Assembly: GCA_964410105.1 (NCBI GenBank)
Contig: CAYPFY010000004.1
Coordinates: 143,637-207,636 of the forward strand
Direction: 5' to 3'
Length of the DNA stretch: 64,000 bases
Source: CAYPFY01 sp964410105
GTDB lineage: Bacteria > Bacteroidota > Ignavibacteria > UBA10030 > SZUA-254
The position numbers and the translations under genes were made by a program. The notes below the pieces were generated by a model that was not told the DNA's origin, ran no database searches, and saw only the letters and a program-made list of their open reading frames with translations. Shown here piece by piece: positions 25,107 to 32,708 of this stretch (the first letter of the stretch is position 1; the number at the start of each line of letters is the position of its first letter).

Positions 25107-25708
25107 AATAATTTTCCCCCTAAAAAATGATATTCAAATTCCCCGTGAAAGTCAACTGCGGGAGATTCGAGGATTTTCACTCCTGCCTCCTCAACGTCAT
25201 CCACCAGAGTTTTTATCCGTTCCCCTAGTAGGTTATAGACCTTGAGTGAAACCTCACCGGAATGAGGGATGGTGTATTCGATTCTCGTAGTAGGGTTGAA
25301 CGGATTCGGATAGTTCTGAGACAACGCATATCGGTCAGGTGCGGTCACCTTCAACGGGATGGTCTTGATCCAACGTTCAGATCCCGCTCCAACGGTAATA
25401 ACGACGGATCCCTCGCTGCCGACTTGAGCCAAGCGATCGATGTCAAAATCGAATCGAACTGGTGCTTCCTTGCCAGGTAGAATCCCCCTCAGAATGATCT
25501 GATGCGACGACATGATGACCCATTCAGGTAGATCGGTCACTTCGGCCTTCAGTACTGCAATTCGCCCGCTAGACCCGTTCTGAATAGCGAGCTCCAAGTG
25601 ATTGCCTTTTGACCCTGAGGCAACATTGTGCTCTACTGCGAGCGATGCTGTAGCCGTCAGTAGTATTCCAGTGAGACTGGCTAGGAGCCTGAAAGTGTTG
25701 GCATTCAT
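25103..25708 (-). CDS. Exported small protein with a cut-off type IX sorting domain
   Basis: The 201-residue protein has a Sec signal (MNANTFRLLASLTGILLTATASLA), one beta-rich domain (about 25-120), then the start of a T9SS C-terminal domain: YPNPFNPTTRIEYTIP, VSLKVYNLLGERIKTLV and DFHGE. The remaining 25-30 residues normally seen (a segment like LASGVYFYRL, then KMxLxK) are missing; the frame runs into EFEYHFLGGKLL and stops with TGA overlapping the S41 ATG. It is therefore either unable to be sorted or uses a minimal signal. Base composition is AT-richer than the flanks. Confidence 0.8.
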   Translation of the reverse strand: MNANTFRLLASLTGILLTATASLAVEHNVASGSKGNHLELAIQNGSSGRIAVLKAEVTDLPEWVIMSSHQIILRGILPGKEAPVRFDFDIDRLAQVGSEGSVVITVGAGSERWIKTIPLKVTAPDRYALSQNYPNPFNPTTRIEYTIPHSGEVSLKVYNLLGERIKTLVDDVEEAGVKILESPAVDFHGEFEYHFLGGKLL

Positions 25709-25730
25709 AAACTTATTCCTCCTCGATTCT

Positions 25731-27866
25731 CTATTGCTGACATGGAGGCGGCTGTGAGCTCGCCTGGAATGTAATAATGCCCTGTGAGGCCGATGGAATG
25801 GATGTGCTGCCGGACTGTCCTGACAGCTGCACTTTCGATCCCTTGTTCGTAATCAGCCAATACTGAATGTTGTTCTCCGGTCTGATGTTCCAGCTGACTC
25901 TGAGTGGGAACTTCGCATTCTTGATCAAGATCGGGAGAGTTGTGTTTCCCTGGCTCGGCTTCACGCTCTCGATGAAATTGCCCGACTGAAATCGTGCATG
26001 AAAGAGACCCGGTACAGGCATCGGCGGCATTTCGGAATCGCGAGCAAATGCTCGTAATGGCCGGTTGGCGTTTCTTATCATCAGCCGTTGGCTATTACCT
26101 TCCGCATCAGTAACGGTCAATTGATCGAGGGTGGCCGCCGACATGACACAACAATCGCAAGGCGGTGGAGGAGCCGCCTGAGTCGTAAAATTCCAGATGA
26201 CCGACCAATTACTTGCGCCGTAGCTGTTCGATGCGTTGACTCGCCAGTAGTAAAGCGTGCCATAGGAAAGGCCGGCGACCAATTGTGACATCCCAGTGAT
26301 CCCCGATTGATCAAGAACAGTACTAGCAAGGCTCGAGCTGGTGGAGACCTGTAGACGGTATGACGTCGCTGCGTCAGCAGCATTCCAACTCAAGGTGATC
26401 GATAGCGGCTGATCGGTCGAGCCGTTTGCCGGAGAAAGGAGGGTGGGAATCGACGGGGCCCCTTCCGCAGCGGGAGGCTGTTCCTGCGTTATCGGTGCAA
26501 TGATGGCCGCACTTACGCCATAGGTGAGACCACCACTGCGGTTCAGTTTTGCCCAGTATCCCTTCCCGGGTTTCAACGTATCGGTCATGGTGTATCCACC
26601 CGGACCGAAGCCGAAAATATTCGATACGATCGTGTCACCAGCATCCGGTCGGACCTGAGACTTCGGCAGCTTGGCTGAGATCGAGCCGATCATATTCCAT
26701 CCCGAATTGACCTTTACATACATCGAATCGAGCCTGAGACCAGTTACCGCTAGCGAGACTCCCGAGTTGTACTTTACCCAATAGCCCGGACCGTTCGAAA
26801 GCGTGTCTTTGGGAGTATATCCTCCTGCTCTATAGGCGAACACATTTGAATTTGCGTTTGGATAGAGTGAGGTCTTTCGGAAATCAGACACCTCGACCGG
26901 AACACTCACCATGTTCCATCCTGAGGCGAGAGTCTCTGGAAGTGTCACGGTCGGGAGGTGCTTCTTCAGATACGCCGAATTGAATCGCAAGAGGGTATAC
27001 GCCTCGGTAGTTATTGCACTGCCAGAATCTCGGATCGCAGTTGCAATCGCGGAGTCAAGCAGGATCCGGGCAACCTCTCCATTGGAGAGCTGGATCTGTG
27101 TCTTTATCGCATCAAAAAGCCCGTTGTACTTATTGACTGTGCTCTGCGTACCAATCCATCCAGCAGAAAGGGACCGCGTAGAATATGACTTTAAAGTGTC
27201 AAGGAACTTAACGCTATCAAATGGAGCTGGAGGTCCAATAGTGAGCCCCACCCTCTTGATTGTGTCTTCAATCGTTTGAAGGGTATCAAATGACCCTGCG
27301 GTAATCTGACCTTCATCTACCGGGGGAGGATTGTATACAGGTATGACAGTAAAGGAGCGAATAGTGGGCAATCCATACGAGGTTAGGACAAAGTTTCCGA
27401 GTTGTGTGCCTGGCGGAAGATCTATTTCGTTCAGTGCGCTCCCCCAACTAATGTATCCCTTGCCACTGACAATTGCGCCCCATGCACTCGGGATCCCATT
27501 ATAACTAGGTAGCGACGGAACACCGATTGGAACAAGGCTGGCCCCGGAGTTACCGCCAAAATTTCGAACGACATACCGTGGATAGTCTACCAGACCACTT
27601 GAGGACAATGTCGCGCGACCGGGCAGGTTGGTGACATCGATTTGCAGTTCCTGCATGCAGCCAATACTGCTTGGATCATCACCGAGAGAATAGCGATATG
27701 TCAGAATCAATGTTGAGGGGTCCTGAGAAGCGCTGCCCCGCACAGCCACACCGTGAAGTTGTGGTATTTGAGTGGTCGAATCAGGACACTGAGCGAATCC
27801 GTTACTCAGAAATCCAATTACGAGGATGAGGGCTGTAAGGATCGTCTTCATGAGTATTGTCCTCAT
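25731..27866 (-). CDS. Large exported multidomain protein with GWNM module and Fn3 domain, no sorting domain
   Basis: The 711-residue protein has a signal peptide (cleaves near GFAQ). The order is a beta-rich region (30-180), a helical segment (about 195-305), a tandem GWNM...GYWVK module (316-446), a fibronectin type III domain (about 470-565: ITLSWNAADAATSYRLQVS), Cys-rich PCDCCV, then two beta domains, ending in PPPCQQ. The regions from LDQLTV onward resemble the part just before the sorting domain of the protein at 62277-63932, yet here no sorting domain follows. Its start overlaps the preceding gene's stop (ATGA). Codon use is AT-richer than the neighbours. It is likely surface-exposed or secreted; the function is unknown. 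Confidence 0.82.
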   Translation of the reverse strand: MRTILMKTILTALILVIGFLSNGFAQCPDSTTQIPQLHGVAVRGSASQDPSTLILTYRYSLGDDPSSIGCMQELQIDVTNLPGRATLSSSGLVDYPRYVVRNFGGNSGASLVPIGVPSLPSYNGIPSAWGAIVSGKGYISWGSALNEIDLPPGTQLGNFVLTSYGLPTIRSFTVIPVYNPPPVDEGQITAGSFDTLQTIEDTIKRVGLTIGPPAPFDSVKFLDTLKSYSTRSLSAGWIGTQSTVNKYNGLFDAIKTQIQLSNGEVARILLDSAIATAIRDSGSAITTEAYTLLRFNSAYLKKHLPTVTLPETLASGWNMVSVPVEVSDFRKTSLYPNANSNVFAYRAGGYTPKDTLSNGPGYWVKYNSGVSLAVTGLRLDSMYVKVNSGWNMIGSISAKLPKSQVRPDAGDTIVSNIFGFGPGGYTMTDTLKPGKGYWAKLNRSGGLTYGVSAAIIAPITQEQPPAAEGAPSIPTLLSPANGSTDQPLSITLSWNAADAATSYRLQVSTSSSLASTVLDQSGITGMSQLVAGLSYGTLYYWRVNASNSYGASNWSVIWNFTTQAAPPPPCDCCVMSAATLDQLTVTDAEGNSQRLMIRNANRPLRAFARDSEMPPMPVPGLFHARFQSGNFIESVKPSQGNTTLPILIKNAKFPLRVSWNIRPENNIQYWLITNKGSKVQLSGQSGSTSIPSASQGIITFQASSQPPPCQQ

Positions 27867-28648
27867 TGCAAGGATTCGTAGTGAATCTTGTCTATCTTTT
27901 TCTCCTCGCGTTTGTAATCTTGCTCGCGGAAGAGTCGATCCAAGAGTCTCTGATCCACTCTATTCGTAGTCCTTACAAAGACTCCATCACGGTATATATT
28001 CACCTGAATATTGTTCCCGACCGCATCTTTGTAGTACTTACTGAAATCAACGCTTTTCCCTTCACGATGGAGGATATGGCCGGAATTCCCGGGAACAACA
28101 TTCTGCGCCCAACCCCCGGCGATGTCAAACCCACCACCAAAAGGCAGACTCATATCCACTGCGGCAAGATAGAGATTGCTCGCCATTCCGTGCTGAGGGG
28201 CGTATTGGTCGACTGCAGTGTAGATGGCAGAGTTTGTGTTGGCGAGGCCATAATTGCTGCTAGCGAGGGTGTGATACGCTGAATTGCTTGTATACGTAAT
28301 CAAATTAGGATGATTTGTCGACAATGCTTGCAAGCCCGGAACCCTCGTCGACACCCTCACAGAGTCAAATGTCGTCGTGTCGCTGACTCGGCGTGCGGTG
28401 ATCCGCTCTGTGCCGCCGAACTGTGAGGCAATATACCTGAAATTCAGGTTCCCAAGACTATCTGTTTGCCGGGTGAAAGTCCGAACCGAGTCGTACCCAG
28501 TCTGAGGGGGGATTCGCGGCAAGAGAAAGGTCCCCATTGGTCGCACGCCGCCATATGAATGTCCTCCGCTGTCGACGAGGACCGTCGTATCCACTTTAAC
28601 CCAAACGTTCCTCATTGGCAAGCCATCGAACTTTGCTTGTACCTGCAA
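27863..28648 (-). CDS. Remnant or N-terminally truncated exported protein: Ig-like domain plus LAS-peptidase-like motif
   Basis: The open frame (261 residues from a TTG) has no signal peptide. The coding-like reading continues upstream for about 20 codons (GRYIKRGQVTLNLQ) to an in-frame TGA without any ATG or GTG start, so the 5' part appears lost. Residues about 1-100 resemble a bacterial Ig-like domain (DSLGNLNFRYIASQFGGTERI). The C-terminal part has VDMSLPFGGGFDI and H-x-x-G-x-x-x-D in HREGKSVDF, reminiscent of metal-site motifs in M15/M74 (LAS) peptidases. It ends in an ATGA overlap with the next gene. It could be a pseudogene or be expressed from an unusual start. Confidence 0.55.
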   Translation of the reverse strand: MQVQAKFDGLPMRNVWVKVDTTVLVDSGGHSYGGVRPMGTFLLPRIPPQTGYDSVRTFTRQTDSLGNLNFRYIASQFGGTERITARRVSDTTTFDSVRVSTRVPGLQALSTNHPNLITYTSNSAYHTLASSNYGLANTNSAIYTAVDQYAPQHGMASNLYLAAVDMSLPFGGGFDIAGGWAQNVVPGNSGHILHREGKSVDFSKYYKDAVGNNIQVNIYRDGVFVRTTNRVDQRLLDRLFREQDYKREEKKIDKIHYESLQ

Positions 28649-28862
28649 ATTCAGTGTGACCTGCCCCCGTTTTATGTACCGACCCTCTCCATTTATCTGT
28701 TTTCAAAGTAACCCATCTATGGCGAGGCTCCTTGCGTCCTCGAATGAATTAGATTCTAGACCGTTGGAGTTGACACTGTGAAAAGGCAAGAATGAACCTC
28801 TCAGTAACGATATTACTCCCACACAATTAGGACAGCACCCGACTGCTGCGGTTTCGGTGACG

Positions 28863-29615
28863 TCAGCGGACCGGCTCCCACTTGGACGAGAGGGAGCGGT
28901 GGAAGGCGAGCACGGAGAGAGCGTTCAGGAACCAGAGAAGCGTGATGCGGAGGTATCCGTACTTCCGGAAGCGCCGCGGAGACTCGAACACGGTGAGGGA
29001 GCGGACGAACCGGATGCGGCCGAGCTTTCCGAGACGCAGGAAAAATTCGAAGTCCTCGCCCGCGGCGATGCTTTCGTCGTACCCCCCTGCCCTTTCGAAA
29101 ATTTCACGGCGCATGACGTGGCATTCGCCTCTCCCCATGCCCATCCTGCAGAGATTGAGGAGCCAGAAATATCCGTTGAAAAAATCATGGAACAGCCGGT
29201 CGGCCGTTTTTTGCTCGTCGGGGTAAATATTCACGTTACATGTTGCGGCGGCGACCCCTTCATCGAGCATCGCCTGTCCCATGAGGGTGAAGAATTTTTC
29301 CGGATCCTCGATAATCACGTCGGCGTTCAGGAAGATCAGAAAATCCCCGCGTGCCGCGCGGGCACCCCGGTTTCTCCCCGTCGAGATAGTCCTGGGAGAG
29401 CAGGGATCGTTCTCCAGGCAGAAATCGGCGTGCCGGCGCGAGATCGGGAGCGTGCAATCGGTGCTCCCCCCGTCGCTCACGATCACTTCGAGATGGAATC
29501 GCCGTCTCAGTCCGGGGGTAAACTGGCAGAGAGTTTTCTCCAGAAGAGTTTCCTCCTGGAGCGTGGGGATGACGATGCTGATCCGGGGAGAGGGGGAGGA
29601 TCCTGTCAATTGCAC
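28863..29615 (-). CDS. Glycosyltransferase family 2
   Basis: The likely start is GTG 29615, eight residues before the conserved ISIVIPTLQEE; it overlaps the lipoprotein end by 10 bases. The 250-residue enzyme has GT-A motifs: nucleotide-binding VIVSDGGSTDCT, metal motif LNADVII, acceptor-side GGYDESIAAGEDFEF (the ED of the catalytic base region) and a C-terminal hydrophobic helix (YLRITLLWFLNALSVLAF). It probably glycosylates a lipid-linked or surface substrate. It is the last gene of the lysS-TonB receptor-lipoprotein unit. Confidence 0.86.
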   Translation of the reverse strand: MQLTGSSPSPRISIVIPTLQEETLLEKTLCQFTPGLRRRFHLEVIVSDGGSTDCTLPISRRHADFCLENDPCSPRTISTGRNRGARAARGDFLIFLNADVIIEDPEKFFTLMGQAMLDEGVAAATCNVNIYPDEQKTADRLFHDFFNGYFWLLNLCRMGMGRGECHVMRREIFERAGGYDESIAAGEDFEFFLRLGKLGRIRFVRSLTVFESPRRFRKYGYLRITLLWFLNALSVLAFHRSLSSKWEPVR

Positions 29616-30199
29616 GGGGGATAGCCGCCGACGTCGCAGGTCCGGCCGACGAAGGTAAACTCCTTCGAGGGGGCGGCAATATAGCCGAGCCGGTTGTAGA
29701 CATTCAGGGACACTTCCACGACAAATTCTTCGGGATTTGCGCACCTCACGTTCGGGTCGCAGTATCGCTGTCGCAGCTTTGTGAAATCCATTTCGGAGAC
29801 GAGATAGATGCCGTCGTCGGTCCGGAGGTTCCAGACGACATCCATGGAGAACTGCTGCCCGGGGGTGAGGAGCATTTTCCTGTTATGGACGAGCGTCCGG
29901 TCGGAGAGATTCTGCTCCGAGAGGAGGATGGTGCGGAACCGGTCGGGTTTCCGTTTCCACCATATGAGCATGGAGCCCCTGATGTCGACCGTATCCTGGA
30001 AAACCTCGTCGTGGACGTTCTCCCCCACCACCACGAGGTGGACCTCCTGGCGGCCCGGAGGGGCGACGTGATCGTTGAGCTGTTCGACGGTCGTCACCCT
30101 GAGGGCGAGCACATTCTGGGGAGGCGCGTAGGTCGGGAGGGATTCATTGCACGCCGCAAGGAAAACGAGGAGCCCCGCCGTCAGAAGGTTACATTTCAT
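29606..30199 (-). CDS. Lipoprotein paired with the second TonB receptor
   Basis: The 197-residue protein has a lipoprotein signal ending in FLAAC (Cys17). The mature part is beta-rich (VHLVVVGENVHDEVFQDTVDIRG, then VVWNLRTDDGIYLVSEMDF) and carries Cys pairs near the end (YCDPNVRC, RTCDVGGYPPC) that could form disulfides. No family is recognised. It overlaps the TonB receptor end by 11 bases and the GT2 start by 10. A surface-accessory role for the receptor is inferred from this arrangement, which resembles the 3.4-6.0 kb locus. Confidence 0.75.
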   Translation of the reverse strand: MKCNLLTAGLLVFLAACNESLPTYAPPQNVLALRVTTVEQLNDHVAPPGRQEVHLVVVGENVHDEVFQDTVDIRGSMLIWWKRKPDRFRTILLSEQNLSDRTLVHNRKMLLTPGQQFSMDVVWNLRTDDGIYLVSEMDFTKLRQRYCDPNVRCANPEEFVVEVSLNVYNRLGYIAAPSKEFTFVGRTCDVGGYPPCN

Positions 30200-32708
30200 A
30201 CCGGATCCCGATTGATGTGCGCCGCGGATCGTAGTAGGCCGATGGATCGCCGAGCTGGCCCCCGATTCGTCCGTTGGAGTCGGACCATTTTGCGTTCAGG
30301 TTGTTGAAGAGATTTCGGATATCTGTATAGACCGACAGGGTCCGAATGCCTCCGAACGAGAACTTTTTTGACAGTTTGACGTTCACGACGCTGTTCGAAG
30401 GAAGCCGCGCGTTGTTCGGAAGGAAGGCCCGGGTCGTATCCTCGGGGGTATAGCCGTCCTTGGTCGGGAAGTATGTATACGGTTTGCCCGAATTGTATGT
30501 CCATATAAGATTGCAGGTAACATCCCAGGGCAAAAGGGCGTCGGCGGACACTTTCAGCGTGTGGAGCTGATCCCAGCTCAGGGGATACGGCTGGTTGAGC
30601 ACAGGGAATCCCCATTGCTGCAGGTTGATCCCCTGGTTCACATAGTCGCTCACCCCTTCGGTCCGCATGAGTGAATAGGACACCGAGCCAGTGAGGCGGT
30701 CGTCGTGTGTGCGCGACAGGACAAGTTCGAGCCCCTCCGCGTTGGCAAAGGCGTTATTGACGTATTCGGCGAAACCGTAGTCGCCGGCAAGCCGCGCCTT
30801 CGAGGGGAGAAAAGTTTTTGAGTCGATCTGGTCAATGAACTCCTTCTTGAAGTATGTCACGCTCAGGAGCGAACGTTCGTCGAGCCCGTATTTGACGCCG
30901 ATCTCCCACGCATGAGTTCTTTCCGGTTTCAGATCGGGGTTGCCGACGAGCACGCTCACGCCGGAGCGCAGCTGCTGGGGGTTGATGCCTGAATAGAGAT
31001 AGTCGAAGAGAGGAAACTGAAAATAGTGGCCGTAGTTCATCACGAGAAGCATATTCCATGCGAGCGGGAAAGAAAGCCCCAGGCGGGGGCTCACCTGCTG
31101 CTTGAGGGATGCTTTCACGAACCTCGTCACTTGGGACTGGTACTGGCCGCTGCTGCTATCGGGTGTGACATACTCGACGACGGGCCGTTCGCTCCGCGGG
31201 TCCAGAAAGTCCCACCGGAATCCCAGGTTCACCACGGCGCCGTCCTTTTCCACTTCCAGTTTATCCTGAAAGTACGCGCTCCCGGTCCGCGGGTAATAAT
31301 GGTATGCCGAGCTATAGTTGAGGAGCGGCTCGTCCGGAAGAATTTTCCCAAAATATGTCCGCTGGGGCTCATACTTCACCACATCGGAAAAAATATCGTA
31401 GACATTCATCTCTAAGCCGAGCTTGACGACATTATGCGGGTTGGGCTGGATGACCATATCGGCCTTGGCGGTCGAGATATGCTGCTTCGTGTCGGACCAC
31501 CATGCCCTGTTCCCGGTTGTCACATACTCGAGGAAAAAATCGTACTGGTAGGGGGTGAGGTCGAGCGACTCCTTGCTCTCGCCGAGCTCGGAACGGAGGT
31601 AGAAGTGGCTCAGGCTGAGAGTATAGTGAATGTTGTCGGTAACCGTGTGCGACAGAAGGGCGGTGGAGCGGAAGGAAGAGCGTTTCCTCGGGGGAAGCCC
31701 CGAGAGATTGAAACGCCAGCTATACTCGTAGTCGTGCCATTGCTCGAGCGAATAGACCTCCTGTGCGGTGAGCCTGATCCTGGGAGATGCGGTATAATCG
31801 AGTTTTCCCATGCCGCCGTAATTCTTCGAAACCGGGGAGGGAAAGAATTTGTCGAAATCCTGCCACCAGCGCGTATCGTTCCACTGAAAGGTATTGGCGG
31901 TAAAATAATGGAGTCGTTCCCGTATGACGGGTCCGGCAAAGGTCAGTTCCGTTTCCGTGAGATGATTCGTCTCCCGGTTCCAGCCACCGGAGAGCCAGTC
32001 GTCCTTCTCGGTGCGGACAACGAGGGACATGCGGTCGCCGCCCCTGCGCGTCACGATATTGACGACGCCCGACAGGGCATTCCCGTATTCGGCATCGAAC
32101 CCGCCAGACTGGATCGAGAACTCGGTGATCGCGCTCTTGGGCAGCGTGCTCCCCATTCCACCGCCGACCACATCCTGCATCGGGAGGCCGTCGACCATAT
32201 AGACAACTTCGGACGTTTTTCCTCCCCTGACATTCCCTTCCGCGGTGACGCTGGGAAAGAGCGTGACGAGATCCTGCACGCTCCGGACCGGGAGCCTGTC
32301 GACCTGGGAGCTGTTGATGGAATAGTTCGTGCTTGTGACATCCTTTTCGATCAGAGGCCGTTCGGCGGTGATCTCCACCTCGGAGAGTTCCACAGCGGAC
32401 TGCAGAAGTTCTATGCTGATACGGGTCCGGATATCGGGGCTGATCGTGACCTTCCGGTAAATGAGGGGCTGATATCCGATGGCGGAGAACCGGACATCGT
32501 AGGTCCCTGCCTCCAGGTTGTTGATCTGAAAACGCCCTTCCGCGTCCGTGGCGGCTCCCTGCGCGGTTCCGACGACGAGGACGGAGACCCCGACGAGCGG
32601 ATCTTTCGATTCCTTGTCAACCACCTTCCCTTCCAGGATGCCGGCCGTGCCCGCGGCCGCGCGGGCGGCCACAAGCAGACAAACTGCAAGCATAAAGAAA
32701 CTTCTCAC
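30189..32708 (-). CDS. TonB-dependent receptor with CarboxypepD-reg-like domain (second copy)
   Basis: The 839-residue protein has a signal peptide (VCLLVAARAAAG), a carboxypeptidase-regulatory-like domain (about 22-105: LEGKVVDKESKDPLVGVSVL) and a plug with PVRSVQDLVTLFPSV, YMVDGLPMQDVVGG and AEYGNALSGVVNIVTRRGG, then a barrel. This plug style is the one found in large oligomeric-substrate importers of Bacteroidota/Ignavibacteria. The C-terminus is RRTSIGIRYEM. Its ATG overlaps the lysS stop (ATGA), an unusual link to a housekeeping gene. The substrate is unknown. Confidence 0.92.
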   Translation of the reverse strand: MRSFFMLAVCLLVAARAAAGTAGILEGKVVDKESKDPLVGVSVLVVGTAQGAATDAEGRFQINNLEAGTYDVRFSAIGYQPLIYRKVTISPDIRTRISIELLQSAVELSEVEITAERPLIEKDVTSTNYSINSSQVDRLPVRSVQDLVTLFPSVTAEGNVRGGKTSEVVYMVDGLPMQDVVGGGMGSTLPKSAITEFSIQSGGFDAEYGNALSGVVNIVTRRGGDRMSLVVRTEKDDWLSGGWNRETNHLTETELTFAGPVIRERLHYFTANTFQWNDTRWWQDFDKFFPSPVSKNYGGMGKLDYTASPRIRLTAQEVYSLEQWHDYEYSWRFNLSGLPPRKRSSFRSTALLSHTVTDNIHYTLSLSHFYLRSELGESKESLDLTPYQYDFFLEYVTTGNRAWWSDTKQHISTAKADMVIQPNPHNVVKLGLEMNVYDIFSDVVKYEPQRTYFGKILPDEPLLNYSSAYHYYPRTGSAYFQDKLEVEKDGAVVNLGFRWDFLDPRSERPVVEYVTPDSSSGQYQSQVTRFVKASLKQQVSPRLGLSFPLAWNMLLVMNYGHYFQFPLFDYLYSGINPQQLRSGVSVLVGNPDLKPERTHAWEIGVKYGLDERSLLSVTYFKKEFIDQIDSKTFLPSKARLAGDYGFAEYVNNAFANAEGLELVLSRTHDDRLTGSVSYSLMRTEGVSDYVNQGINLQQWGFPVLNQPYPLSWDQLHTLKVSADALLPWDVTCNLIWTYNSGKPYTYFPTKDGYTPEDTTRAFLPNNARLPSNSVVNVKLSKKFSFGGIRTLSVYTDIRNLFNNLNAKWSDSNGRIGGQLGDPSAYYDPRRTSIGIRYEM

